Origin: Methanobacteriota archaeon
Lineage (GTDB): Archaea > Thermoplasmatota > Thermoplasmata > RBG-16-68-12
Length of the DNA stretch: 64,000 nucleotides
Assembly (NCBI GenBank): GCA_005878665.1
Contig: VBLR01000114.1
Location: 4,165 to 68,164, forward strand
Direction: 5' to 3'
Both the position numbers and the translations under genes were made by a program. A model generated the notes under the pieces. It did no database searches. It was given only the letters and a program-made list of their open reading frames with translations, and was not told where the DNA came from. Positions 50,022 to 57,943 of this stretch are shown here, piece after piece (the stretch's first letter is position 1; each line of letters begins with the position of its first letter).

Positions 50022-51920
50022 TTACCCTCGAAAGACCGGACGGGCGCTCAACAGTGCCGGTTCCGCCAACGGCCGGAATGGGAGGCCTTTTGTCTCGGCG
50101 AGGATCCGCTTTCGGAGGACGTCGACTGACATCTCCGTCTGCTCTTTCGTCTCCCGCACCCGGACGTTGAGGGTCCCGCTGTCGATTTCCTGCTTCCCAA
50201 TCACTGCGATGTACGGAACCCATTCCTTCTCCGCGGTCCGGATTTTCTTCGAGAGCGTGTCGCCCGAGTCGTCGAGGTCGGCGCGCACATCGGGGAGGCG
50301 GTCGAGCAAGGTTCGGGCATAGTCAAGCTGGTCGGCGCTCACGGGGACGATCCGGACTTGAGTCGGCGAGAGCCAGACCGGGAGCATCGCCGTCTTGCCG
50401 GCCTTCGCCGCCGCGGCGGCCTTCTCCAGGAGCGCATAGAGCACCCGTTCGACCGCGCCGCTCGGGGAGAGATGCAGGATGAGCGGGTGGCGTTTCTTGC
50501 CCGCTTCGTCCGTGAACGTGATGCCGAATCGTTCCGCGTTCTCCGTGTCGATTTGGTCCGTCGTGAGGGCCGCGGCCTTGTCGTTCGCGTCGACGAAATT
50601 CCATTCATACTTCATGACGAAGTAAAAGAACTGGTCGGACCACATCTCGACGAGGATCGGCTTGCCCCATCGCTTCGCGTAGGCGGCGACGAAATCCTTG
50701 TTCGCATCCCAGAACGCCTTCGTCACGCGCATCCCGACTTCGAAATCGTCCGGCATCGAAAGGCCGCAGTCCTCGAGGAGATTCCATGCGACCTCGAAGC
50801 GGACCATGAATTCCTCCTTCGCCATCTCGACATCGGACACGAGGGCGTGGCAGTCCGGCATCGTGAACGCCCGCAGCCGACGAAGGCCGGCGACCTCGCC
50901 GCGCTGTTCCGCGCGGAACGAATACCTCGTTAGCTCGTATAGGGAGAGGGGGAGCTGCTTGTACGAGATCACCATGTCCTTCATGATCAGGAACTGTCCG
51001 AAGCACGCGCTGAACCGCAGGAACGCCCGCTTGTTCGGCGTCAGGACGACGTACTGCCGGGCGGGGAAGCGCTCCAGATACGACTTCAGCGCGGGGTGCT
51101 CGAAGTCGTACATGACGGGGCACTCGACTTCCATTGTGCCGTACTCCCGGAGCCGTTCCGTGACGAACTCTTCCAAGAGGCCTTTGATCAACCGACCTTT
51201 CGGATAGTACCGCAGGTTCCCGGGATCGGACCCGGGTTCGTAGTCGACGAGTTCGAGCTCCCGCATGAGCCGGACGTGGGGCGGCTCCTCCTTCGCCTCC
51301 CGCGACTTCGCCATCTCGTACGTCGCGAACCGCCGAAGCCGGTCGTGGCCCTCGAAATGGAAACCGCTCACCTTGCCGTCTTTGATGGAGAGGTGATGGA
51401 CCGCGCCGTTCGGCTCGAGGATGTGCCAGTGCGAGACGAGCTTCGCCTCCGCCTTCACCGCAGTGGAGAGCTCTTCCTTGCCCTCGGCGGTCGCATCGGC
51501 GACGATCTCGCGGGACAGCTCGCTGAGCGGGTGGCCCTTCACCGCGACTCGGAAGGACTTGTAGTATCCGAATGGGGAGGCGTGGACGTCTAGGCCTTGG
51601 GCGACGAGTTCCTTTTCGAGGGAGGCGATCAGTTCTTGCGCGGGGCCCGGCGCGGCGAGGGACGAACTCAGGTGGGCGTAGGGATAGAGGACGATCCGCT
51701 TCGTCCGGACCTGGCCCGCGACGTCGACGATATTCGCGGCCGCGGCGTTCGCGACCCCAGCGAGATTCGTCTCGTCGCGTTTCTCCGCACTGATGAAGCA
51801 CACGAGGGCCTCTTCGATCCGACCATGCCGTTTCGATTGCGAGACGTCGGGGACGCCTTTGAGCGCCTTCTCCCTCACCTCGTACTCGAGGTAATCCACA
51901 TGGAGGAACAGGATCCGCAT
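50022..51920 (-). CDS. thrS: threonyl-tRNA synthetase (archaeal type)
   Basis: A 632-residue class II synthetase. The N-terminal MRILFLHVDYLEYEVREKAL begins the archaeal DTD-like editing domain (about 1-140), which removes mis-charged serine. The catalytic core has LRYYPKGRLIKGLLEEF, the motif 2 region LSLYELTRYSFRAEQRGEVAGLRRLRAFTMPD and motif 3 near HPLILHLSPSGAVERVLYAL. The anticodon-binding domain ends the protein (LPVWLSPTQVRIVPVS). ATG 51920 matches the family start and is 27 nt from a TATAAA box; the extension to 51971 is not used. Confidence 0.95.
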   Translation of the reverse strand: MRILFLHVDYLEYEVREKALKGVPDVSQSKRHGRIEEALVCFISAEKRDETNLAGVANAAAANIVDVAGQVRTKRIVLYPYAHLSSSLAAPGPAQELIASLEKELVAQGLDVHASPFGYYKSFRVAVKGHPLSELSREIVADATAEGKEELSTAVKAEAKLVSHWHILEPNGAVHHLSIKDGKVSGFHFEGHDRLRRFATYEMAKSREAKEEPPHVRLMRELELVDYEPGSDPGNLRYYPKGRLIKGLLEEFVTERLREYGTMEVECPVMYDFEHPALKSYLERFPARQYVVLTPNKRAFLRFSACFGQFLIMKDMVISYKQLPLSLYELTRYSFRAEQRGEVAGLRRLRAFTMPDCHALVSDVEMAKEEFMVRFEVAWNLLEDCGLSMPDDFEVGMRVTKAFWDANKDFVAAYAKRWGKPILVEMWSDQFFYFVMKYEWNFVDANDKAAALTTDQIDTENAERFGITFTDEAGKKRHPLILHLSPSGAVERVLYALLEKAAAAAKAGKTAMLPVWLSPTQVRIVPVSADQLDYARTLLDRLPDVRADLDDSGDTLSKKIRTAEKEWVPYIAVIGKQEIDSGTLNVRVRETKEQTEMSVDVLRKRILAETKGLPFRPLAEPALLSARPVFRG

Positions 51921-51944
51921 GGCCGCCCGCTTATCGTTCGGAGG

Positions 51945-51950
51945 TATAAA
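51945..51950 (-). promoter_or_regulatory. TATA box of thrS
   Basis: TTTATA on the minus strand is centred 27 nt upstream of ATG 51920. Thirty nucleotides away, a separate box serves folP in the other direction. Confidence 0.6.
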
Positions 51951-51976
51951 GCTCCTGCCGGACCGTCGCACATCGT

Positions 51977-51984
51977 GAAATAGG
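51977..51984 (+). promoter_or_regulatory. TATA-like box of folP
   Basis: GAAATAGG is centred 26 nt before ATG 52007, giving a leaderless transcript divergent from thrS. Confidence 0.5.
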
Positions 51985-52006
51985 AATCCGCCGTTGTTCG
52001 TCCGAA

Positions 52007-52858
52007 ATGGCGGACGCCGCGAAGGTCTGGCGCCATCGGACGGGGGAGATCCGCCTCGACCGGACGCGCGTGATGGGGATCCTCAATATCACCCCGGATT
52101 CGTTCTCCGATGGCGGGCGCTACTTCAATCCGGATGGAGCCATCCGCCATGGCCTCGAGATGGTGGAACACGGGGCCGACCTCCTCGACGTGGGCGGCGA
52201 ATCGACTCGACCCGGATCGGATCCCGTGTCGGCGGACGAAGAGTGGCGTCGGATCGGTCCGGTGATCCGCGACCTCGCCGCCAAGGTGGACGTGCCGTTG
52301 TCCGTCGATACGATGAAGCCCGAGGTGGCCGCGAAGGCGATTCACGCCGGCGCCTCCATCGTGAACGATGTCTCTGGAATGCGGGAGCCGTCCATGGTGC
52401 GCGTCGTCGCCAGCAGCCGTGTCGGAGCCGTCGTGATGCACATGCTCGGCAATCCAAAGACGATGCAGGCCCACCCCCAATACGACGATGTCGTTGGGGA
52501 GGTCCGCTCGTTCCTATCGGAGCGGATTCGGTTTCTCGAAGCCGCGGGCGTCCCTTCGGAGGCGGTCGCGGTGGATCCCGGAATCGGGTTTGGGAAGACC
52601 CAAGAGCACAACCTCGCTCTCCTCCGGAACCTTGATCAGATCGGGGCGCTCGGCCACCCGGTCGTGGTCGGCGTCTCGAGGAAATCGTTCATCGAGCGAC
52701 TCGGCGGAGGGGAGTCCGGCGACCGTCTGCCGGGGAGTCTCGCGGCGGCCTCGCTGGCGGTGGTGAAGGGGGCCCACGTGGTCCGAGTCCACGATGTCCG
52801 CGAGACGGTCCGGGCGATGCGCGTGGCCGACGCGCTGGCTCGCGGTGAAAAGCTTTAA
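52007..52858 (+). CDS. folP: dihydropteroate synthase
   Basis: A 283-residue DHPS, a TIM barrel joining a pterin diphosphate to p-aminobenzoate or a related aryl amine. The signature MGILNITPDSFSDGG is followed by LLDVGGESTRPGSDPVS, VPLSVDTMKP, IVNDVSGM, AVDPGIGFGKTQEHNL, VVGVSRKSFIERL and RVHDV, all as in active enzymes. In archaea the product may be folate or lead to a methanopterin-type cofactor; the window does not decide this. No other folate gene is adjacent. Confidence 0.93.
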   Translation: MADAAKVWRHRTGEIRLDRTRVMGILNITPDSFSDGGRYFNPDGAIRHGLEMVEHGADLLDVGGESTRPGSDPVSADEEWRRIGPVIRDLAAKVDVPLSVDTMKPEVAAKAIHAGASIVNDVSGMREPSMVRVVASSRVGAVVMHMLGNPKTMQAHPQYDDVVGEVRSFLSERIRFLEAAGVPSEAVAVDPGIGFGKTQEHNLALLRNLDQIGALGHPVVVGVSRKSFIERLGGGESGDRLPGSLAAASLAVVKGAHVVRVHDVRETVRAMRVADALARGEKL

Positions 52859-52859
52859 C
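52853..52859 (+). promoter_or_regulatory. TATA box of purP
   Basis: CTTTAAC overlaps the folP stop and is centred 26 nt before ATG 52882, so purP has its own leaderless promoter despite the close spacing. Confidence 0.55.
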
Positions 52860-52881
52860 CATTGAAACGATTCGTATCGTA

Positions 52882-53946
52882 ATGGTAACTCGGAAGGCCA
52901 TCGCGTCGCTCCTCGAGGACTACGAGGACATCGTGGTCGCGACGGTCTGTTCGCATTCCTCGCTTCAGATTTTTCACGGCGCTCGGCAGGAGGGCTTCCG
53001 GACTCTCGGCATCGCGATCGGCCAACGGCCTCGGTTCTACGACGCCTTCCCTCTTGCGAAGCCCGACGAGTTTCTGATTGTCGATTCGTACGCCGATATC
53101 CTCGACCAAGCGGACGATCTGGTCGCTCGGCAGGCCGTGACCGTCCCGCACGGATCGTTCGTGGAGTACATGGGAGCGGAAGTGTTCGCGAAGCTGCGCA
53201 TTCCGACCTTCGGAAATCGCGAGGTGCTCCGGTGGGAGTCGGACCGCGAGAAGCAACGGGAGTGGCTGACCTCGGCGGGCGTCCCGATGCCGCAGAAGAT
53301 CGAGCACCCGAAGGACATCGATCGGCCGGTATTCGTGAAGTACTACGGGGCCAAAGGAGGCCGCGGCTCCTTCATCGCGAAGAACTACGAGGACTTCAAA
53401 GAGTCGATTCAGCCGGGAATGAAATTCGCGATTCAGGAGTATGTCGTCGGGACGCGGTACTACATTCACTACTTCTACTCGCCCTTCGCGACGGCCGGCT
53501 ACATGCTCTCGAAGGGGGCGCTCGAGATGCTCGGGGTGGACCGGAGGGACGAGGCGAACATCGACGAAATGTACAAGCTCGGGGCCCAGGAAGCATTGCG
53601 GAAGATGGGGCTCCTCCCGACGTTCGTCGTGACGGGCAACATGCCGGTCGTCTTGCGGGAATCGCTCCTGCCGAAGGCGTTCGAGATGGGCGAGCGGGCC
53701 GTGGAGCGCTCGATTGCCTTGTTCGGCGGGATGATCGGACCATTCTGTCTGGAGACGATCGTGTCAGACAAGCTCGAATTCAAGGTATTCGAGATCTCCA
53801 CGCGGATCGTCGCGGGGACGAACCTGTTCGTTGGCGGGTCGCCGTACGCCGATCTCCAAGAGCCGGGGATGTCGACGGGCCGCCGCATCGCGAGGGAGAT
53901 CCGGATTGCTCAGAAACAAGGACGCCTGGTGGACATCCTCAGTTGA
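52882..53946 (+). CDS. purP: formate-dependent AICAR ligase PurP
   Basis: A 354-residue archaeal ATP-grasp enzyme that formylates AICAR with formate and ATP, replacing the folate-dependent transformylase of PurH. Family segments include VCSHSSLQIFHGARQEGF, VPHGSFVEYMGAE, VFVKYYGAKGGRGSFIAKNYEDF, YYIHYFYSPF, GVDRRDEANID, IGPFCLETIVSD and FEISTRIVAGTNLFVGGSPYADL. All expected blocks are in place. PurP is a strong archaeal marker. Confidence 0.95.
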   Translation: MVTRKAIASLLEDYEDIVVATVCSHSSLQIFHGARQEGFRTLGIAIGQRPRFYDAFPLAKPDEFLIVDSYADILDQADDLVARQAVTVPHGSFVEYMGAEVFAKLRIPTFGNREVLRWESDREKQREWLTSAGVPMPQKIEHPKDIDRPVFVKYYGAKGGRGSFIAKNYEDFKESIQPGMKFAIQEYVVGTRYYIHYFYSPFATAGYMLSKGALEMLGVDRRDEANIDEMYKLGAQEALRKMGLLPTFVVTGNMPVVLRESLLPKAFEMGERAVERSIALFGGMIGPFCLETIVSDKLEFKVFEISTRIVAGTNLFVGGSPYADLQEPGMSTGRRIAREIRIAQKQGRLVDILS

Positions 53947-54000
53947 GAGAATCGCGGGCAGGCTACCACGAAATCATCCCAGAAAAGAGAGGGGAAACGC

Positions 54001-54007
54001 TTTTATG
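54001..54007 (+). promoter_or_regulatory. TATA box of the double zinc-ribbon protein gene
   Basis: TTTTATG is centred 30 nt upstream of ATG 54034. Confidence 0.5.
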
Positions 54008-54033
54008 GCTTCGCCCAGCATGCGCGGCCAACT

Positions 54034-54870
54034 ATGGCCGACGACGCGGTGACCGTCGCGGTTGTCCTCCTCCTGGTTTCGCTCGGCATCGCGACCTTCC
54101 TCGAGACCCGCTACCTTCGAAAGAAGATGAAGAACCGTCGCGTCCGGACCGCGAAGCGCGACGACGAGGTCCAGGACAACGCGCACAACGCAATCATCAC
54201 GACGAAGGCCATCATGTCGAGCCTCGAGCTTCAGGGGATCCGTAGCGCGGAGGCCGACGCGTGGCTCCAAGAAGCCCAGACCGCGAACGCGCGGCACAAC
54301 TACCGGGTGGCAATGGACCTGACCTCGAAGGCGAAGGAGAGGCTGCTCGCGCTCAAGGCGGCGCAGGCGTCGAAGGGAGATCTGGCGAAGCTCGATCGAC
54401 TCTCCGCCGGCGCTTCGACGGACGAGATGACCACGAAGGAGATGTTGCAGAAGGAGATCCCGCCGCACATGCTCGAGTCGAAGTTCTCCATCGAGGTCGC
54501 CGGGATCGCGGTGGAACAAGGTCGCCTCGACGGGCGCGATGTGTCTCAGGCGACGGAGCTGTTAGAGTCCGCGAAGAATCGATTCGATGCGAAAGACTAC
54601 GCCGCAGCGTTTTCGATCGCGCGGCAGTCGAAGCGTGCCGCTGCGGGGGAGCACGTCGACGTGTCCATCCCTGTGCCCGCCTCGCCGACGATTTCGACGC
54701 CCGGTGGCCGTCCGTGTCCGTCGTGTGGGGTCGCGCTCGAGGCAGATGACATGTTCTGTCGCAAGTGCGGTACACGCCTGATGGCGGCAGCCGCGTGCCC
54801 CTCGTGCGGCGCGACTCTCCTTTCCGATGATGCGTTTTGTCCGAAGTGTGGCACGGCCGTTCGACAATGA
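54034..54870 (+). CDS. membrane-anchored protein with tandem zinc ribbons
   Basis: A 278-residue protein of no known name. One N-terminal transmembrane helix (about 5-23) is followed by a basic stop (RYLRKKMKNRRVR), a helical region with TPR-like Ala-rich repeats (about 45-210), a short Pro/Thr linker, and two consecutive zinc ribbons at the C terminus (CPSCG...CRKCG; CPSCG...CPKCG). The domain order suggests a cytoplasmic adaptor tethered to the membrane. The leaderless promoter is clear. Confidence 0.75.
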   Translation: MADDAVTVAVVLLLVSLGIATFLETRYLRKKMKNRRVRTAKRDDEVQDNAHNAIITTKAIMSSLELQGIRSAEADAWLQEAQTANARHNYRVAMDLTSKAKERLLALKAAQASKGDLAKLDRLSAGASTDEMTTKEMLQKEIPPHMLESKFSIEVAGIAVEQGRLDGRDVSQATELLESAKNRFDAKDYAAAFSIARQSKRAAAGEHVDVSIPVPASPTISTPGGRPCPSCGVALEADDMFCRKCGTRLMAAAACPSCGATLLSDDAFCPKCGTAVRQ

Positions 54871-54894
54871 GGCTCGAGCGCGCCGCGGATAAAC

Positions 54895-54902
54895 CTTAAT
54901 TA
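54895..54902 (+). promoter_or_regulatory. TATA box of the RAM-domain protein gene
   Basis: CTTAATTA is centred 28 nt before ATG 54927, which supports that start over the out-of-frame ATG at 54905. Confidence 0.55.
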
Positions 54903-54926
54903 CGATGGCGTCCCATCCCACGCTCT

Positions 54927-55247
54927 ATGGCGATCGGAAGCGACATGGAACAAGCCCTCACCGCCCTCTACGGGGAGGACCAAGTCGCTGCCGTCATCAC
55001 GCTGAAAGTGGACACGAAAGAGGCGGACCGTATCGCCACAGAAATCGCGAAGTTCGAGGTGATCCAAGACGTCTTCCTTGTGACGGGGGACACGGACATC
55101 ATCGCGAAAGCGCGGTTCAAGAACTATAAGGGGCTGAAGGACTTCGTCCTGTCGAACCTCGCCCCGATTCCGGGAATCAAGGACACGAAGACCCTGATGG
55201 TCGTGACGACCTACAAGGAAGCCGGGCAGTCGAGGGCGCAAAGTTGA
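54927..55247 (+). CDS. stand-alone Lrp/AsnC RAM (ligand-binding) domain protein
   Basis: A 106-residue protein made only of the effector domain of Lrp/AsnC regulators, without a helix-turn-helix. The alternation AAVITLKVDTKEADRIATEI, VIQDVFLVTGDTDIIAKARF, LKDFVLSNLAPIPGIKDTKT and LMVVTTYKE fits the RAM fold, whose dimers bind amino acids. It probably senses an amino acid and modifies a partner protein. It lies 30 nt before the UPF0147 gene. Confidence 0.85.
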   Translation: MAIGSDMEQALTALYGEDQVAAVITLKVDTKEADRIATEIAKFEVIQDVFLVTGDTDIIAKARFKNYKGLKDFVLSNLAPIPGIKDTKTLMVVTTYKEAGQSRAQS

Positions 55248-55277
55248 GGGCGACGAACATCGCCGGGAGATGGCCAG

Positions 55278-55532
55278 ATGGACACCGAAGCGAGGCTGAA
55301 GCAAATCATGGACGTCCTCGACCAGATCGCGGAAGACACCTCCGTCCCCCGGAACATCCGCCGCGGGGCCGCGGAAGCGAAGGCGCGCCTCGCGAAGAAG
55401 GGTGAAGCGCTCGACCTGCGTGTCACGAGCGCCATCATGATCATGGACGATCTGGCGAACGATCCGAACATCCCGCTCCATGGTCGGACGCTGATCTGGA
55501 ACGTGATTTCTCAGCTTGAGACCGTCAAGTAG
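55278..55532 (+). CDS. UPF0147 family protein
   Basis: An 84-residue, wholly helical archaeal protein of the UPF0147 family (DQIAEDTSVPRNIRRGAAEAK; IMDDLANDPNIPLHGRTLIW). The family is conserved across Archaea and its role is unknown. ATG 55278 follows a GGGAGATGG ribosome-binding region. It is on the same strand as the RAM-domain gene, so the two may be co-transcribed. Confidence 0.9.
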   Translation: MDTEARLKQIMDVLDQIAEDTSVPRNIRRGAAEAKARLAKKGEALDLRVTSAIMIMDDLANDPNIPLHGRTLIWNVISQLETVK

Positions 55533-55561
55533 GCTTAACTTCGGCCCCCAGATTATCCGCC

Positions 55562-56257
55562 GTGGCTGGGCTACAGGCTCTTATTCTCCTCGTCGTCGTG
55601 CCGGCGATCGCTTGGATGATTGCGCTCTTCTCGCTGCGGTCGGTGCACGAAGAACTCGCCCAAGAGGGGCCGGACGTGACTCAGGGGACTTCGACAGGGC
55701 GAATCCTTGTTTTCCTGGGGTACTCGGGAACGCCTGTTGTGTTCGGGATCATCTCGTACATCCTGGCCCGGCCCGTTCTCGACGCCAGCGATGCCGTCGC
55801 TAACGCAAGCGTCGTGCGATTGGAACCGCTCCTGCTTTGGGCGACGTTCGCCTTTTCGGTCGCCTCGTGCTCGACCATCGCGGCACAAACCGGGATCGTC
55901 CGAAGTCGACTCGGGGCCTTTCTCGGGTCCGGGTTCGGTCGAGTACTCCCGCTGTCCGTCGTGCCGACGACGGCGGTCGTGTTCGCGCTTGTCTTGCTAC
56001 TTCTTCTCCTGGCGTACACGGACTCCGTCCTGGCGGGTGCTCCGGTCGCTTCGGATTCTGCTTTGTCCGGTGCCATCGGTAGCTTCCAGGCCTTCGCCGT
56101 AGGCACGGTCGCGTTTCCGGTTGCCGCCGGGTTCTCGAACCGAATCCGAGATCTCAGTCAGCGAGGCTTTACACGCGCGCTTTTGCTCATGGAGATTGGT
56201 GAGCTTCCGGTCCTCGTCGGGTTGGTCCAAGCTTTCCTTGCCGTGGGCTCCTTGTGA
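55562..56257 (+). CDS. V-ATPase subunit c-like multipass membrane protein
   Basis: A 231-residue hydrophobic protein with about five membrane segments. Two helical hairpins resemble the proteolipid c subunit: FGRVLPLSVVPTTAVVFALV and FTRALLLMEIGELPVLVGLV. They parallel the usual FGRALIFAVLPETQAIYGL pattern, with Glu in the second copy at the expected place. If correct it would be a proteolipid paralogue outside an ATPase operon; no other ATPase subunit is in the window. GTG 55562 has a GCTTAACT box 26 nt upstream. Confidence 0.5.
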   Translation: MAGLQALILLVVVPAIAWMIALFSLRSVHEELAQEGPDVTQGTSTGRILVFLGYSGTPVVFGIISYILARPVLDASDAVANASVVRLEPLLLWATFAFSVASCSTIAAQTGIVRSRLGAFLGSGFGRVLPLSVVPTTAVVFALVLLLLLLAYTDSVLAGAPVASDSALSGAIGSFQAFAVGTVAFPVAAGFSNRIRDLSQRGFTRALLLMEIGELPVLVGLVQAFLAVGSL

Positions 56258-56270
56258 CCCATACGAATTC

Positions 56271-56279
56271 AAAAATACT
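56271..56279 (+). promoter_or_regulatory. TATA box of tRNA-Gly
   Basis: AAAAATACT is centred about 27 nt before the first base of the tRNA at 56302, normal for an archaeal tRNA promoter. Confidence 0.6.
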
Positions 56280-56301
56280 CCTGCGGTTGTGTCGCACGCG
56301 A

Positions 56302-56404
56302 GCGGGGCTAGTCTAGTGGTAGGACAGAAGCTTCCCAAGGTCCGCCGGCCGGCCCATCGGGCCGGAACGAGCTTCTAACGCGGGTTCGATTCCCGCGCCC
56401 CGCA
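56302..56404 (+). tRNA. tRNA-Gly(CCC) with a 32-nt intron
   Basis: Acceptor GCGGGGC (56302-56308) pairs with GCCCCGC (56397-56403), discriminator A at 56404. The D arm is GTC...GAC (56311-56325). Anticodon stem GAAGC (56327-56331) pairs with GCTTC (56371-56375); the loop TTCCCAA gives anticodon CCC at 56334-56336. The T arm is GCGGG-TTCGATT-CCCGC (56380-56396). The intron at 56338-56369, after position 37, holds a perfect 7-bp hairpin CCGGCCC-ATC-GGGCCGG and is placed where archaeal splicing endonuclease cuts. CCA is not encoded. Confidence 0.93.
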
Positions 56405-56423
56405 CATCTCGGGTCCGAGCGGC

Positions 56424-57029
56424 TCAACCGGCTCCCGTCTCGGCTTCGACTCGGTGGACCGCCATGAGCAGTTCAGCCTCGCGTCGCAACCGGGACGCGG
56501 TGTCCGGCGTCTCGAGCAGCTCCTGGCGAATGTCGACCGCGCCCGGCAAGGCGGCGGCCACACGGAACGATAGGGTTCGCGGGTCCATCTCCTTCCACGT
56601 TTCGTCGACGCTCGCATGTCCGGCCATGTCCAGGGTTTCGACGATTCCCTCGAACAGCCGGCCAACGGCCTCCGCGAGGATATCCACATCTTTGCCGGGC
56701 GATTCGTCCAGCCAGTCGACGTCGGCCCGGAGATACGCTCGGCCTCGGTCGAGCGACCGGATCGCAAAACGCCGTTGGCCTTGCACGACGATGTCGTACT
56801 CGCCGTGAGCGTTTCGCTGGCACGCGATGATCGCGGCCTCGGTGCCGATCCGCCGGGGGATCGCGTGACCGCCGACCTCGTCCCCATCGAGGATGAGGGC
56901 GATCCCGAAAGTCTCATCGTGCTCGAGGCATCGTCCAATCATTTCGCGGTAGCGCGGCTCGAACACATGCAACGGCAACGTGGTCTCGGGAAACAGGACT
57001 GTATGGAGAGGGAAGAGCGGGAGACGCAC
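56424..57029 (-). CDS. Lon N-terminal substrate-binding domain protein
   Basis: A 201-residue protein with the LON (PUA-like) domain and no protease or ATPase part. The start RLPLFPLHTVLFPETTLPLHVFEPRYREMI is the classical LON opening, followed by GTEAAI and YDIVVQGQRRFAI strands; the C terminus is helical. Stand-alone members occur in bacteria and archaea, without established function. GTG 57029 is 28 nt from CTTATGG (57060-57054), so the transcript is probably leaderless. Confidence 0.88.
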   Translation of the reverse strand: MRLPLFPLHTVLFPETTLPLHVFEPRYREMIGRCLEHDETFGIALILDGDEVGGHAIPRRIGTEAAIIACQRNAHGEYDIVVQGQRRFAIRSLDRGRAYLRADVDWLDESPGKDVDILAEAVGRLFEGIVETLDMAGHASVDETWKEMDPRTLSFRVAAALPGAVDIRQELLETPDTASRLRREAELLMAVHRVEAETGAG

Positions 57030-57053
57030 CGGCTGCGGCCATCCCGCGGGAGG

Positions 57054-57060
57054 CCATAAG
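57054..57060 (-). promoter_or_regulatory. TATA box of the LON-domain gene
   Basis: CTTATGG on the minus strand lies 28 nt before GTG 57029. It sits just beside the 3' end of the upstream zinc-ribbon gene. Confidence 0.5.
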
Positions 57061-57065
57061 GCTGC

Positions 57066-57224
57066 CTACTTCGGACGGATGTCGAGGCCGACGACCCACG
57101 CCGTCCGGCATCCGGGACAGTTGACTTCGCGTCGCATCGCATCGCCCTCGTCGGCCATCTTGAACGTGAAGAAGAGCGGGTTGTTGCACCGCGGGCAATT
57201 GAAATTCAGGCCGCCGACTGTCAT
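57066..57224 (-). CDS. 52-residue zinc-ribbon protein
   Basis: A small protein with two CxxC pairs: LNFNCPRCNNPLFF near the start and EVNCPGCRTAWVVGL near the end, spaced like a rubredoxin-type zinc ribbon. ATG 57224 lies about 28 nt from a CTTAAGG box (57251-57257), supporting a leaderless gene. Its TAG stop at 57066-57068 comes just before the LON promoter. It could be a nucleic-acid or protein-binding adaptor; no function is known. Confidence 0.75.
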   Translation of the reverse strand: MTVGGLNFNCPRCNNPLFFTFKMADEGDAMRREVNCPGCRTAWVVGLDIRPK

Positions 57225-57250
57225 CCGACTGCCTCGAAGCCCCGAGTGGT

Positions 57251-57285
57251 CTTAAGGTTGCGCTCGCCTCCCGGCAAGTTTATGA
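57251..57285. promoter_or_regulatory. divergent promoters (zinc ribbon / MBL hydrolase)
   Basis: CTTAAGG at 57251-57257 (nearly palindromic) serves ATG 57224 on the minus strand. TTTATGA at 57279-57285 is centred 29 nt before ATG 57311 on the plus strand. Both predict leaderless transcripts. Confidence 0.55.
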
Positions 57286-57310
57286 AAGTCTCATCCTTCC
57301 TCGGTCGTTC

Positions 57311-57943
57311 ATGCGCGTCGAGAAGGTCATCTCCCCACCGCTCGACAACAACGCGTACCTCTTGGTCGACGAGACGAGCAAGCAATCCGTGGTCGTGGAT
57401 CCCGCCCTGGCGGGGAAAGAGCTCCTGGCGAGAACGGAGACGCTCGGTGCGAAGGTCATGTACATCCTGAATACGCACGGGCATCCGGATTCGACCGCCG
57501 ATGATGAATCGATTCGGTCCATCACGGCGGCGAAGATCGCGATTTTCGAGGTGGATGCGCCGCGGCTGGAAAAGAACGCCCGAGGGACGCGATGGTTCCT
57601 CCCTGCACCGCCGGCTCCAGTGAAACCAGATCTCCTCTTGAAAGAGGGCTCCGAACTGAAGCTAGGAAACCTCGTCATCACGACCCTTCACACCCCGGGC
57701 CACACGGAGGGCAGCGCGTGTTTCTATGTCGAGTCGGAGGGCGCTCTCTTCACCGGCGATACCCTCTACGCGGGGTCCTGCGGCCGCACCGACGTCCAGG
57801 GAGGAAGTCCGGCCAAGATGGTCTTCACCCTTCGGCGGCTGAACGAGCTTCCAGTGGACACCCGCGTCTACCCAGGCCACGGGCCGGAGACGACGATTGG
57901 CGACGAGACGTGGATCAGCGACCTCGCGTATCCGGTCGTCTGA
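57311..57943 (+). CDS. metallo-beta-lactamase-fold hydrolase (glyoxalase II-like)
   Basis: A 210-residue MBL-fold protein. Motif 2 reads NTHGHPDST, so the usual HxHxDH has Ser in place of the third His, while the later ligands persist: TPGHTEGS (His), FTGDTLY (bridging Asp) and YPGHG (His). One metal site may therefore be weakened. The layout resembles glyoxalase II, so thioester hydrolysis is the likeliest reaction. ATG 57311 fits the promoter. It is convergent with the antiporter gene. Confidence 0.82.
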   Translation: MRVEKVISPPLDNNAYLLVDETSKQSVVVDPALAGKELLARTETLGAKVMYILNTHGHPDSTADDESIRSITAAKIAIFEVDAPRLEKNARGTRWFLPAPPAPVKPDLLLKEGSELKLGNLVITTLHTPGHTEGSACFYVESEGALFTGDTLYAGSCGRTDVQGGSPAKMVFTLRRLNELPVDTRVYPGHGPETTIGDETWISDLAYPVV

